Below are positions 1 through 9,411 of a DNA stretch of 64,000 bases, one piece after another (position 1 is the first letter of the stretch; every line of letters begins with the position of its first letter). A program made the position numbers and the translations under genes. Source of the DNA: Anaerolineaceae bacterium (lineage in GTDB: Bacteria > Chloroflexota > Anaerolineae > Anaerolineales > Anaerolineaceae); NCBI GenBank assembly GCA_016841365.1, contig JAENZI010000005.1, positions 1-64,000 on the forward strand. Direction: 5' to 3'. The notes beneath the pieces are model-generated. The model saw nothing but the letters and a program-made list of their open reading frames with translations. It did not search any database and was not told where the DNA came from.

Positions 1-24
1 TAATTTTGATCGTTAAACATGAAA

Positions 25-59
25 GGGACTGCCTTTTTAGACAGCCCCTTTTTGTTTTT
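25..59 (+). terminator. Intrinsic terminator, possibly bidirectional
   Basis: A 10-bp stem (25-34 with 39-48, two G-T wobbles) closes a TTTT loop and is followed on the plus strand by a T-rich tract at 49-59. It would end a plus-strand gene lying before the window. On the minus strand it sits just past the gcvPB stop, but the T tract there is weaker (TTTCATGTTT). Confidence 0.75.
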
Positions 60-66
60 AATAGAC

Positions 67-1527
67 TTAATCTTCAGGAATCCAACAGCACAAAACCAGA
101 TCACGCGCCGCTTTGACTTCGTCACAACGGCGGAGTGGTGTGGTGAAAGGTGCCTTTTGAAGCAATTCTGGGTTCTCCCGGGCTTCTTTGGCAATGGCTT
201 TCATTGCGTCTGCAAAGGCATCCAATGTTTGTTTGGACTCGGTCTCCGTCGGCTCGATCATCAAAGCCTCGTGCACGATCAGAGGGAAATAGTTTGTTGG
301 TGGATGGAAGCCGTAATCCATCAAGCGCTTACTGATATCAAGGGCATGCACATCCGGAACATCGTCCCAGGCACCTTCAACCACGAATTCGTGCATACAA
401 GTGCGGTCATATGGAAGCACGTAATCTTCTTTGACTTTGGCCATCAGGTAGTTGGCGTTCAACACAGCCTTTTCACCAATATTGCGCAATCCTTTAGCGC
501 CATGCATGGCGATGTAGGTATAGGCTCGTAAAATTACACCAAAATGCCCGTAGAAGGTTTTCATCCTTCCGATTGAGTTTTCAGGATGGTAGAAACCAAA
601 GAATGGTGGTGTTTCCTCATCGCCTTCTTCAATCACTGTCACGATTGGGCTGGGCAGATATTCTGCCAGATATTCTGAAACGCCTACCGGTCCTGACCCC
701 GGCCCTCCGCCGCCATGTGGTGTGGAGAACGTTTTGTGCAGGTTAAAGTGCATAATGTCGAAGCCGACATCTCCGGGACGGATAATGCCAAGCAGTGCAT
801 TCAGGTTGGCACCATCGCCGTAGACAAGCCCGCCAGCCTCATGGACCATATTGATGACTTCTTCCACGTTTTCATCGAAAAGCCCAAGGGTGTTGGGGTT
901 AGTGAGCATTAAGCCAGCCAACGTATCGTCGCATTCTGCTTTCAATGCCTCCAGGTCCACATTCCCGCGATCGTCTGACGGCAATGAAACAACCTCGAAA
1001 CCGCTCATGGAAGAGGTCGCAGGATTGGTGCCGTGGGCTGAATCAGGGATCAGGATCTTGACACGTTTGTGGTTTTGGTTGACATCATGATACTTCTTGA
1101 TGATCAATGCGCCGACCAACTCGCCCTGTGCACCTGCGGCTGGGGTCAGGCAAACGCGATGAAACCCGCTCAGCGCCTGCATCCACTCCTGGAGTTGATA
1201 CATCACGTACAGGTTGCCCTGAACACTGACGATGGGCTGCAGTGGGTGGGTGTGAGCAAAGCCAGGTATCCGGGCTGCCGCTTCGTTAATTTTAGGGTTA
1301 TATTTCATCGTGCACGACCCTAAGGGGTAGAAACCGCCATCAATTGAGTAGTTGAGCTTTGAGATGTTGGTGAAATGACGGATCACATCCAATTCCGATA
1401 GTTCTGGAAGATTTAACGAGTGCCGAGCAAAATTATCTGGCAAATCTGCGGTTGGCACATCTGATTCAGGAAAAGCAACGCCTCTTCGACCGGGTTGAGA
1501 AAGCTCATAAATCGTCTTTTCAGTCAT
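67..1527 (-). CDS. gcvPB: Glycine dehydrogenase (decarboxylating) subunit 2, P-protein beta half
   Basis: This 486-residue protein is the C-terminal half of the glycine cleavage P-protein, which decarboxylates glycine and passes the aminomethyl group to the lipoyl arm of GcvH. The PLP lysine is K265 in the NLHKTF segment, followed by the glycine-rich stretch HGGGGPGSGP typical of the family; an SAHGTNPA segment lies near residue 163-170. The split into two subunits is the form found in many Gram-positive, thermophilic and Chloroflexota genomes. Its start overlaps the end of gcvPA by 8 bp, so the two subunits are translationally coupled. No gcvT or lpd is present in the window. Confidence 0.97.
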   Translation of the reverse strand: MTEKTIYELSQPGRRGVAFPESDVPTADLPDNFARHSLNLPELSELDVIRHFTNISKLNYSIDGGFYPLGSCTMKYNPKINEAAARIPGFAHTHPLQPIVSVQGNLYVMYQLQEWMQALSGFHRVCLTPAAGAQGELVGALIIKKYHDVNQNHKRVKILIPDSAHGTNPATSSMSGFEVVSLPSDDRGNVDLEALKAECDDTLAGLMLTNPNTLGLFDENVEEVINMVHEAGGLVYGDGANLNALLGIIRPGDVGFDIMHFNLHKTFSTPHGGGGPGSGPVGVSEYLAEYLPSPIVTVIEEGDEETPPFFGFYHPENSIGRMKTFYGHFGVILRAYTYIAMHGAKGLRNIGEKAVLNANYLMAKVKEDYVLPYDRTCMHEFVVEGAWDDVPDVHALDISKRLMDYGFHPPTNYFPLIVHEALMIEPTETESKQTLDAFADAMKAIAKEARENPELLQKAPFTTPLRRCDEVKAARDLVLCCWIPED

Positions 1528-2869
1528 GGGCTACCTCCTCTAATGATTCTACAAACGCATCGATGTCTTCTTTAGAGATTTTTTCAGTGACAGCCACCAA
1601 CATTTGGTTCTTCATCTCCGGGTAATCTTGACTGAGATCATAACCTCCGAGAATCCAATGGTTCTCTAAGTGGTGATTGATCAGGTTTACAGGTTTAGGT
1701 GTTTTGACCACAAACTCGTGGAAAAATGGCGTTTCAGGAAAAGCCAGAGAATAACCCTCAAGTTTTGAGATTAGTTCTGCTGCATAATGTGCTTTTTGGT
1801 AGCATAAATTAGCGACCTGCTTAAAGCCCGTTTTTCCCAATAGGCTGAGATAAACGGCTGCAGCGAGTGCCATTAAGCCCTGGTTAGTGCATATATTTGA
1901 GGTAGATTTTTCGCGACGAATGTGCTGTTCCCGGGCGGTCAATGTCAGGACGTAGGCTCTTTGTCCCGCTTCATCGACGGTTTCTCCAACCAGACGTCCG
2001 GCCAACTTTCTGACATACTTTTCCTTGGCTGTAAAAATTCCTAAGTAGGGACCACCAAAGGAGAGTGGGATTCCTAAAGGCTGTCCTTCACCGACGGCGA
2101 TGTCTACATCGAAATCTCCAGGGGGTTTGAGCAAGCCTAATGCGGTTGGATTGAAGACAAAGGCAACTAACGCGCCTTGCGCGTGAGATAACTCAATCAG
2201 TTTCGTGTAGTCAAATACTCTACCAAAGAAATCGGGATATTGAACCATGACAAGCGCTGTGTTATTGTCAATCTGATCTACAAGATGATTAAAATCCAGG
2301 CTGATTTCAGGTTCATCACCGGTAACGACAACCGATTCGAGTCCTTGCATATAGGTGCGGATCGTTTCGCGATATTGGGGATTTACGGATCGGGAAACGA
2401 CAATCTTTTTCCGCTTGCCTCTGAAAAAATGATAAGCAAGATTGGCTGCTTCTGCCGCCGCAGTTGCGCCATCGTAATGCGAGGCGTTGCTGATATCCAA
2501 CCCGGTCAGCTCGGTCATCAGTGATTGGAATTCAAAGATGGCCTGGAGCGTGCCCTGGGATATTTCAGGTTGATAGGGGGTGTAGGCGGTGTAAAATTCA
2601 CCGCGCCTCAAGATCATATCGACTGCGGCTGGAATATAATGGTTATATGCGCCTGCGCCTAAAAATGAAATAAAATCATCAGTTGAGGCGTTTGCTGAGC
2701 TGATTTCATTCAACTCAGCAGCAATTTCCATTTCTGTTAAACCTTCAGGAAGATCAAGTTCCGGGAAACGATGTTTCGCCGGAACTTTAACAAACAATTC
2801 CTCAACAGATTCAACCCCAATAACCTTAAGCATCTCCTCAATTTCTTGGGGGGTGTGGGGAGTGAACAT
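1520..2869 (-). CDS. gcvPA: Glycine dehydrogenase (decarboxylating) subunit 1, P-protein alpha half
   Basis: The 449-residue product matches the N-terminal half of the glycine cleavage P-protein, with the opening typical of the family (TPHTPQEIEEML), the YTPYQPEISQGTLQ segment and the SNASHYDGATAAAEA segment. It forms a heterotetramer with GcvPB; the PLP lysine is in the partner. The start codon overlaps the gcvH stop by one base (TAATG) and the gene end overlaps gcvPB by 8 bp, so the three genes form one tight operon. Confidence 0.97.
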   Translation of the reverse strand: MFTPHTPQEIEEMLKVIGVESVEELFVKVPAKHRFPELDLPEGLTEMEIAAELNEISSANASTDDFISFLGAGAYNHYIPAAVDMILRRGEFYTAYTPYQPEISQGTLQAIFEFQSLMTELTGLDISNASHYDGATAAAEAANLAYHFFRGKRKKIVVSRSVNPQYRETIRTYMQGLESVVVTGDEPEISLDFNHLVDQIDNNTALVMVQYPDFFGRVFDYTKLIELSHAQGALVAFVFNPTALGLLKPPGDFDVDIAVGEGQPLGIPLSFGGPYLGIFTAKEKYVRKLAGRLVGETVDEAGQRAYVLTLTAREQHIRREKSTSNICTNQGLMALAAAVYLSLLGKTGFKQVANLCYQKAHYAAELISKLEGYSLAFPETPFFHEFVVKTPKPVNLINHHLENHWILGGYDLSQDYPEMKNQMLVAVTEKISKEDIDAFVESLEEVAHD

Positions 2870-3261
2870 TAACCCTCGCGTTCCTCGTTATAGGCTTCGT
2901 ATGCGTCTGCATCAAGAAGATCTTCTAATTCAGATGGATCATCCAGTTTCATCTTGACCAACCAACCAGCTTGATAAGGGTCCGAATTTAAGACCTCTGG
3001 TGCGTCGACAACGTCTTCATTGATCGCGGTGATTGTACCCGATGCTGGGAAACTGACATCGGCGGCAGCTTTAACCGATTCCACGGTTGCCAATGTATCG
3101 CCTTTGCCGACTTCATCACCCTCATCTACCATGAACTCAACAAAGACGACATCAGAAAGTTGGTCCTGGGCGTAGTCTGAGATACCAATGATGGCCTCAT
3201 CACCCTCTACTTTAATCCATTCATCAGTTTTTGCATATTTTAAACCTTGTGGCGTTTTCAT
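2869..3261 (-). CDS. gcvH: Glycine cleavage system H protein
   Basis: Lipoyl carrier protein of the glycine cleavage system. The lipoylation lysine is K64 in the ESVKAAADV motif, counted from the start chosen here. An ATG six codons further upstream (3279) is in frame, but the AGGAG at about 3270-3274 lies about 8 bases before the ATG at 3261 and the protein then begins MKTPQGLKY, as expected for GcvH. The length of 130 residues is normal for the family. It is the first gene of the operon and sits directly behind the glycine riboswitch. Confidence 0.95.
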   Translation of the reverse strand: MKTPQGLKYAKTDEWIKVEGDEAIIGISDYAQDQLSDVVFVEFMVDEGDEVGKGDTLATVESVKAAADVSFPASGTITAINEDVVDAPEVLNSDPYQAGWLVKMKLDDPSELEDLLDADAYEAYNEEREG

Positions 3262-3310
3262 TTTAGGAACTCCTATCATATAAAAAATTTATTTATCTAT
3301 TCTTAGAAGT

Positions 3311-3357
3311 CCTCTGTTGATTGTGCGGTTTTTCAGTCAACCGTAGTTTTTCAGAGG
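3311..3357 (-). promoter_or_regulatory. Probable expression platform of the glycine riboswitch
   Basis: Between the aptamer and the gcvH ribosome binding site, CAGAGG (3352-3357) can pair with CCTCTG (3311-3316), enclosing a smaller hairpin made of AACCG (3339-3343) and CGGTT (3326-3330). There is no T run after it, so it does not look like a standard intrinsic terminator. Control through antitermination or ribosome access is inferred from position only. Confidence 0.45.
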
Positions 3358-3364
3358 TGTCTGT

Positions 3365-3450
3365 TTAGTGGGTCTTGTTTACCTGAGAGTTTCGGTTATT
3401 AGCCTTGCCCCTTCGGTGCCGTATGTGCTCTAACGGTCTCTTCCCACTAA
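3365..3450 (-). ncRNA. Glycine riboswitch, single aptamer
   Basis: Read on the minus strand, this element has a perfect 8-bp P1 stem (TTAGTGGG at 3450-3443 with CCCACTAA at 3372-3365), an AGAGACC segment, the family's core GGCACCGAAGGGGCAA and the 3' core AACTCTCAGGTAAA. These are the conserved blocks of the glycine riboswitch aptamer. It lies between a strong promoter and gcvH, so glycine should turn on gcvH-gcvPA-gcvPB. Only one aptamer is visible; the region downstream lacks the core blocks of a second. Confidence 0.93.
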
Positions 3451-3471
3451 CATCCAACGGATTACATCCTG

Positions 3472-3500
3472 ATTTTATAAGCAGCCAATTGATATGTCAA
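3472..3500 (-). promoter_or_regulatory. Sigma70-type promoter of the glycine cleavage operon
   Basis: On the minus strand a perfect TTGACA -35 box (3500-3495) is followed after 17 bp by TAAAAT (3477-3472). Transcription would start near 3465, just before the P1 stem of the glycine riboswitch. Confidence 0.8.
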
Positions 3501-3539
3501 GCAAGGAAGATATTGCAGTGATATTCAACCGCAAAGGTC

Positions 3540-5357
3540 TTATTTCCTTCTGTATTTTTGGGCTTCTTCAACATATTCTAATGACTGATGTCGGAAGTAG
3601 GTGTTGTAAAGTTCTGCATAATGATCACCGTGTTCCATCAGATCAGAATGGCTGCCTTCTTCAATTATTTCTCCGTCACGCATCACGAGGATCCTATCTG
3701 CTGAGCGAACTGTTGAAAGCCGATGTGCGATCAGGATACTGGTTGTTTCGGACAGAATTAAATCCAGAGCGGTCTGTATTTGTTTTTCCGTGAATGGGTC
3801 AATACTGGCTGTCGCCTCATCCAGAATGAAGATGGACGGTTTCTGGATAAGCACGCGCATTAAAGCAACCAGCTGCCGCTGCCCCATTGAAAGCTGTGAA
3901 CCGCGTTCTCCCACCTCTGTATCAAGACCATTGGGCAAGGTTTCAAGCCATTCACCTTCACCGATTTTGTTACCAATTTCAAGAATTTCAGATCGATTGC
4001 ATACCGGGCATCCGTAGCGGATGTTTTCTTCTATCGTCCCGGAAAAAAGGAACGGAACTTGTGAGACGATACCCATCTGCTGGCGAAGCGCAACCAGGTC
4101 AAACTGGCGAATATCAGTCCCGTCAATGTATATTTCGCCTTCCTGAAAATCATAAAATCGGGCAATCAATCGTCCAATGGATGTTTTGCCGGCACCAGTG
4201 TGACCGACCAATGCCAATGTTTCACCTGGTTCGATGTGCAGGTTGAAGTCCTTCAGCACCGGCTCATCCGGTGTGTATTGAAAATTGACATGAACCATAT
4301 CAATTTGCCCCTCAAGTTTTTCGGGAATGATGGCAGCTTGTTGTTTCACAGAGTGTTCAGCGTCAATCAGCGCAAAGATCCTTTCTGCTGCCGAAAGTCC
4401 TGTTTGAAGTTGCGTCCAAAAAGAAGACAGGTTCATCACAGGGTAAAGAAACCGATCTAAAGTGGTGAGGAAGAGGTACCAGGCACCGGCGGTGACCAAA
4501 CCATCCATCACGGTCATGGCACCGAAATACACCATCAGGGCGGCTGCAATCCCGCCAATGGTCCTGAGAACCGGGAAAACGATTGAAAGGATCAAGCCCC
4601 GTTTGATGTTTACCTTGAAGGAGGTTTGGTTCGCATCTTCAAACTCTTCATAAATTGATTCTTCCTGCCGGAAGTTCTTGGCAATAGCAATCCCGCTCAC
4701 TGTTTCTTTGATGGTTGAATTGACATTTGCCATCGCCCGCATGCCATCTCTCGTCACCTTGCGTGCCGCATGCCGATATTGGATCACAAACAAGAACAGC
4801 AGCGGCAGCATTAAGAAAACGGCGAGCGCCAAACGCCATTCTGTTTGGATGAGAACAAACGCCAGAATGATGGATGAAATCAACTGCATGATGACGTTTG
4901 TCGAAAGCGTTACCAGTTGCCCAAATTCGCGAGTATCGGATGTGATGCGAGAGACAATTTTTCCTGAGTCAAAGCTGTCGTGAAACGATAGATCTTGCCT
5001 GACAGCCGCTGTGAATGCATCTGTAGCAAGTTCTCGAATTAAGTCAGCGATTGTCCTTGCGGAATAACGTCGGTTAAGGAAGCTGCTGAACCAGCTGAGG
5101 ACGCCAAGCCCCAACACAATCCCTGTAAGTGTGAAGATGAATTGCGGCGTTACGCTTTCCTGGGTGACCTGATCCAAACCGCGTGAAACAATGACGGGAT
5201 TGAAGGCTTCGATCACTGCATGAACAATCAGTGCTATACCGACAATGATCAAGCGATTCGCCTGGTTCTTGAAATAATCAAAAATCCGGCTGAAGAGTTT
5301 TTTGTCGGAATACTGCCTGTCATATTTTTCTGCTGCTAATCCTGAATAGAATCCCAT
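3540..5357 (-). CDS. ABC exporter half-transporter, subunit with the catalytic glutamate
   Basis: A 605-residue fusion of six membrane helices (about 30-300) and an ATPase domain. Walker A is GHTGAGKT at 385-392, the signature is LSMGQ at 489-493, and Walker B is ILDE with catalytic glutamate E514; the H-loop is in IAHRLSTV. The signature departs from LSGGQ while Walker B is intact. Its neighbour has the opposite pattern, as in asymmetric heterodimeric exporters of the BmrCD/TM287-288 type. It begins 7 bp after the stop of the partner. The exported compound (drug, lipid or peptide) cannot be told from sequence. Confidence 0.92.
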   Translation of the reverse strand: MGFYSGLAAEKYDRQYSDKKLFSRIFDYFKNQANRLIIVGIALIVHAVIEAFNPVIVSRGLDQVTQESVTPQFIFTLTGIVLGLGVLSWFSSFLNRRYSARTIADLIRELATDAFTAAVRQDLSFHDSFDSGKIVSRITSDTREFGQLVTLSTNVIMQLISSIILAFVLIQTEWRLALAVFLMLPLLFLFVIQYRHAARKVTRDGMRAMANVNSTIKETVSGIAIAKNFRQEESIYEEFEDANQTSFKVNIKRGLILSIVFPVLRTIGGIAAALMVYFGAMTVMDGLVTAGAWYLFLTTLDRFLYPVMNLSSFWTQLQTGLSAAERIFALIDAEHSVKQQAAIIPEKLEGQIDMVHVNFQYTPDEPVLKDFNLHIEPGETLALVGHTGAGKTSIGRLIARFYDFQEGEIYIDGTDIRQFDLVALRQQMGIVSQVPFLFSGTIEENIRYGCPVCNRSEILEIGNKIGEGEWLETLPNGLDTEVGERGSQLSMGQRQLVALMRVLIQKPSIFILDEATASIDPFTEKQIQTALDLILSETTSILIAHRLSTVRSADRILVMRDGEIIEEGSHSDLMEHGDHYAELYNTYFRHQSLEYVEEAQKYRRK

Positions 5358-5364
5358 AGTTATG

Positions 5365-7134
5365 TCACTCGCTGAAAATTCGCTGGTATGATTTCGATGT
5401 TTCCATCAGTTCTTCGTGGCTGCCAACCGCTACCACTTCACCCTGGCGCAGTACCACAATCAAATCTGCCCATCGGATTTGCGATAACCGATGGGTGATG
5501 ATCAGGGTTGTTCTGCCCTCTGCGGCTTTAAAAATCGCTTGTTGAATGCGGTCTTCTGTTTCGCTGTCAATCGCGCTGGTTGAATCATCCAAGATCAGGA
5601 TCTTTGGTGACGTCAAAAATGCGCGTGCCAGGGCAAGCCGCTGCCGCTGCCCGCCCGAGAGGGTAGCGCCCCGTTCGCCAATGATTGTCTCATATCCGTT
5701 TTCAAAGCTCATGATGAAATCGTGCGCCTGGGCTTCTTTTGCAGCCTGGATGATCTCATCCCTTGTGGCATCCTGTTTGCCAAAGGCGATATTGTCTGCA
5801 ATGGATCGCGAAAACAAGAAAACATCCTGTTCGATGATTGAAATTTGATTGCGTAATGTTTCCAGATACCAATCGCGAACGTTGATACCGTCTATCAACA
5901 CTTGTCCTTCTGAAACATCAAATGTGCGGTTGATCAATTTCACGAGGGAGGTTTTCCCGGAACCGGTTTGTCCGACAATGGCAACCGTTTGTCCTGGTTT
6001 GATTTTCAGGTTCACGTTTTCTAAAATGGGCTCGTCATCGTTATACCCAAAATGGACATTTTTAAATTCGATCTTACCTCTGATCTGTTTGGCGTAACCT
6101 TCGATGTTCTGGTCCAGCTTATTCTCGGTTTTGAGCAATTCAAGGATGCGCCTGGCACCCGCAAATCCGAGAGAGATTTGTGAATAGGCAAATAAGGAGA
6201 CAAAGGTAGGGAACCCTAACAGCGAAAGGGTGCCGAAATAACCGATCACATCACCGATGGTGATCTGTCCCTGTTGAAATAAAAACAGGGCATGGCCTAA
6301 TCCGGCGGCCATTGAAATCCCGAGCAGCAGCATGGGTAGGAAACGGCTCTCGATATCACCCTGTTTAACGGATGCATCCCGGTATTCGTTGGCGTTTTTG
6401 TGGAACAACTTAATTTCCGCATCTTCTCTTGCGGAGCCTTTGACGACTTCGATCCCGTCAACCGATTCTGCCAGCCGACTGTTCAATGTACCAAAACTTT
6501 GGCGCACTTCCCGTGTGATCGGGTTTAGGATGTTAAGATAACGCCAAAGTGCGATAATGTATAAGATGATAAAAGCTGCCGGTGTGGCGATCAGCGCGAT
6601 GTGATAACTCGGGCCAACAAACAGCGGGATGAGCAGGAAGTTCAGCGAACCAATGACCAGATTGAAGCCCGGGCTGAACATATAGTTTACTTCTCTAACA
6701 TCGTTGGTCGCCCGTGCCATTAAATCGCCAACGGATTGCAGGTTATGAAAAGTCATGCTTTTTCCTAACAAGCTGACATAAAGCTCCTGGCGCACAAATT
6801 TTTCAATGTTTTGGGCAACGACCTCAAACCCGAAGTTTCGGCTAAATTGCAGCAGACCGCGGATGGTCTGTGAGATGCCGATAATTAAGGCGTAACGACC
6901 AATGGTGGCCATCGAGGGGTTTGGCGTGAGGATTTCGTTGAATGCGCGGCCGATGTAGATTGGGACGACGCTGGCCAGGGCGGCATTGCTGATCGCCCCT
7001 GTGAAGGCTAATAATAGCCAGTTCCACTGGTGGATAACGTGTGAGAGCACCCAAACAAGCGGGGTTTTCTGATTGGTTTTGTATTTGGTTTCAAAGCTAA
7101 ATTCTGCGATACTCTCAGCGGATTGCGTTGTCAT
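5365..7134 (-). CDS. ABC exporter half-transporter, subunit with degenerate Walker B
   Basis: A 589-residue membrane-ATPase fusion. Walker A is GQTGSGKT at 388-395, the signature is a canonical LSGGQ at 492-496, but the residue after Walker B is D517 (ILDDST) where the catalytic glutamate normally stands. With the partner gene this gives one complete ATP site (partner Walker A/B plus this LSGGQ) and one degenerate site (this Walker A/B plus partner LSMGQ), the rule for heterodimeric exporters. The start codon overlaps the tex stop by 4 bp (ATGA), so tex and both subunits are co-transcribed. Confidence 0.92.
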   Translation of the reverse strand: MTTQSAESIAEFSFETKYKTNQKTPLVWVLSHVIHQWNWLLLAFTGAISNAALASVVPIYIGRAFNEILTPNPSMATIGRYALIIGISQTIRGLLQFSRNFGFEVVAQNIEKFVRQELYVSLLGKSMTFHNLQSVGDLMARATNDVREVNYMFSPGFNLVIGSLNFLLIPLFVGPSYHIALIATPAAFIILYIIALWRYLNILNPITREVRQSFGTLNSRLAESVDGIEVVKGSAREDAEIKLFHKNANEYRDASVKQGDIESRFLPMLLLGISMAAGLGHALFLFQQGQITIGDVIGYFGTLSLLGFPTFVSLFAYSQISLGFAGARRILELLKTENKLDQNIEGYAKQIRGKIEFKNVHFGYNDDEPILENVNLKIKPGQTVAIVGQTGSGKTSLVKLINRTFDVSEGQVLIDGINVRDWYLETLRNQISIIEQDVFLFSRSIADNIAFGKQDATRDEIIQAAKEAQAHDFIMSFENGYETIIGERGATLSGGQRQRLALARAFLTSPKILILDDSTSAIDSETEDRIQQAIFKAAEGRTTLIITHRLSQIRWADLIVVLRQGEVVAVGSHEELMETSKSYQRIFSE

Positions 7135-9272
7135 GATTGTTTGCTTTCTTTCAAGTCAAGGCTGATGCGATTTCTTTCATGATCGATTGACAAAATTTGG
7201 ACGTTGATAATTTCCCCCACCTGCAAGTCCGTATCTTTCTTAATCTTTGACTTGTGGAGTAAACCATCGGTTTTGACGCCAATATCAACAAAAGCGCCAA
7301 AATCAACGACATTTCGTATTGTACCCATTAATTGCATCCCGGGGGCTAGATCTTCCATATTGAGTACGTCTTTTCTCAGCATGGGTTTTGGGATTTCTTC
7401 GCGTGGGTCTCTCCCTGGACGAGCGATTTCATCCAGGATGTCAAGAATCGTGGGCAACCCTGCATTTAAACTTGCCACAAGTTTTGAGAAGTCTGCTTCT
7501 GTTTTAAATTTTTTTACGGCATCTGATCGTGTCTTTTGATCGGCATCCATTGGGAGCGACATCATCGTGAACAGCCGGCGTGCTATTGGATAGCTCTCTG
7601 GGTGGATGGCGGTTGCGTCCAGTGGGTTGCTCCCATCCCTGATCCGCAGAAATGCCGCACATTGTTCAAATGTTTTCGTGCCCAATCCAGGCACATCATG
7701 GAAAGCCTCTCGATCCTTAAAAATACCATTTCCTTCTCTATACTGGACCATCTTTTCTGCGAGGGCAGGACCGATTCCTGAAACATAACTGAGCAGCGGT
7801 ACAGAGGCAGTGTTGACATCGACGCCCACTGCATTCACGACGGATTCGACGACTTTAGAGAGCGCTTCGGATAATTTTGTCTGGTTTAAATCATGCTGAT
7901 ATAAACCAACACCGATGGACTTTGGATCGATCTTGACCAGCTCAGCCAAAGGATCCTGCACACGGCGCCCAATTGAAACCGCACCCCGGATGCTCACATC
8001 CACGTCAGGGAATTCTTGTCTGGCAATTTCACTGGCGGAGTAGACACTGGCACCTGCCTCGCTTGTGATGATGTAGTTTAGCGAATCATCTTGTTTGGTG
8101 ATTTCCGCAACAAATTGCTCTGTCTCACGCGATGCAGTGCCATTGCCGATCACGATCAGCGTGACCTGATACTTATTTATCAAATCGTTGACGGTATGAT
8201 AAGCCTCTGCTTTGCGGTTTTGGGGCGGATGAGGGTAAATGGTCCCTGTATCCAGCAATCTGCCAGTAGGGTCAAGGATAACCACCTTAGAACCGGTTCT
8301 GAACCCCGGGTCTATCGCCAGAACCACTTGGTTTGTGAGGGGCGGCTGAGTCAGCAATCCTTTTAGGTTTTTGCTGAAAACATCAATGGCATGCGTTTCT
8401 GCCTTTTCCGTCAATCCACGGCGGATATCCCGCTCAATGGCCGGGAGGAGCAGTCGTTGTGCACTATCTTCTGCGGCTAATTTGAGGGTTTCATAAAAAA
8501 CGGATTTCTGGTTCAGTGGGAATTGCGAAAAAATCGCATTTCGCCAGTCAGCCTCTCGAAAAAGAATGCTGATGCGTAGAACTTTATCGCTTTCCCCGCG
8601 GTTTATGGCTAATACTTGGTGTGGTCTGAGGTCCTTAACCCTCTGCTCAAATTGATAATAAAGGGCGTACGTTTGTCGTTCATCTTGGCTGTTCTTAATA
8701 TTTTCGCTGACCAATGTACCGTGCTCAAAACCGCTTTTTCGGACGGATTGCCTGACGTTGGCGTTTTCAGCAATGATTTCAGCAACAATATCTGCTGCAC
8801 CAATTAATGCCGCCTCAGCGCTTGCCACTTTCTCATTGAGGAATGGTGCTAAAAGGGCATCCATGGACTTGGATGAGACTGATTGTCGGATCAATTGATC
8901 TGCCAGCGGGGCTAAACCCTTTTCCCTGGCATCGGTTGCCCGTGTGCGCCTTTTGGGGCGATAGGGCTGGTAGAGATCTTCTAATTGGGTGAGGGTTGCG
9001 GCATTTTCAATCGCTTTTTTCAATGCCGCCGACAAATTGCCCTGCTCATCCAGGCTCAGTAAAATACTTTGACGGCGCTGACCCAAGTTCTCCAGTCTTG
9101 AAAGCGCATCACCGATCTCACGAATCTGGACTTCATCCAAGCCGCCAGTCATTTCTTTTCGGTACCGGGCAATGAAAGGGACGGTGTTGTTGCCTTTGAT
9201 TAAGTTAATGGTTTGACTGACTTTTTGAACAGGCAGATTGAGGTTTGATGCAATGGTTTGAGAAAAATCCAT
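7131..9272 (-). CDS. tex: Tex family S1 RNA-binding protein
   Basis: The 713-residue product has the full Tex layout: an N-terminal helical region with KEMTGGLDEVQIREI, a YqgF/RNase H-like domain (VVLAIDPGFRTGSKVVILD, about residues 320-440), helix-hairpin-helix repeats (SYVSGIGPALAEKMVQYR and DVPGLGTKTFEQCA, about 500-555) and a C-terminal S1 domain (GMQLMGTIRNVVDFGAFVDI, near 645). Tex is a nucleic-acid-binding factor linked to transcription and RNA handling. It is first in an operon with the two ABC exporter genes. Confidence 0.95.
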   Translation of the reverse strand: MDFSQTIASNLNLPVQKVSQTINLIKGNNTVPFIARYRKEMTGGLDEVQIREIGDALSRLENLGQRRQSILLSLDEQGNLSAALKKAIENAATLTQLEDLYQPYRPKRRTRATDAREKGLAPLADQLIRQSVSSKSMDALLAPFLNEKVASAEAALIGAADIVAEIIAENANVRQSVRKSGFEHGTLVSENIKNSQDERQTYALYYQFEQRVKDLRPHQVLAINRGESDKVLRISILFREADWRNAIFSQFPLNQKSVFYETLKLAAEDSAQRLLLPAIERDIRRGLTEKAETHAIDVFSKNLKGLLTQPPLTNQVVLAIDPGFRTGSKVVILDPTGRLLDTGTIYPHPPQNRKAEAYHTVNDLINKYQVTLIVIGNGTASRETEQFVAEITKQDDSLNYIITSEAGASVYSASEIARQEFPDVDVSIRGAVSIGRRVQDPLAELVKIDPKSIGVGLYQHDLNQTKLSEALSKVVESVVNAVGVDVNTASVPLLSYVSGIGPALAEKMVQYREGNGIFKDREAFHDVPGLGTKTFEQCAAFLRIRDGSNPLDATAIHPESYPIARRLFTMMSLPMDADQKTRSDAVKKFKTEADFSKLVASLNAGLPTILDILDEIARPGRDPREEIPKPMLRKDVLNMEDLAPGMQLMGTIRNVVDFGAFVDIGVKTDGLLHKSKIKKDTDLQVGEIINVQILSIDHERNRISLDLKESKQS

Positions 9273-9373
9273 GTAATAACCTGACGAGAATTTGATTGAT
9301 ATCCAAGTAAGGATTGTAACATTAAATGAGTTCGTTCGCTTGTGACGGCTGGTCGTTTACTTTGAATATTGTG

Positions 9374-9402
9374 TTGACCTTGACCGCAAGACATGTTATA
9401 CT
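9374..9402 (+). promoter_or_regulatory. Sigma70-type promoter of the regulator-korAB operon
   Basis: TTGACC (9374-9379) and TATACT (9397-9402) are separated by 17 bp. The predicted transcription start (near 9409) falls a few bases before the palindrome at 9412-9425. Confidence 0.8.
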
Positions 9403-9411
9403 GGACGCGAG

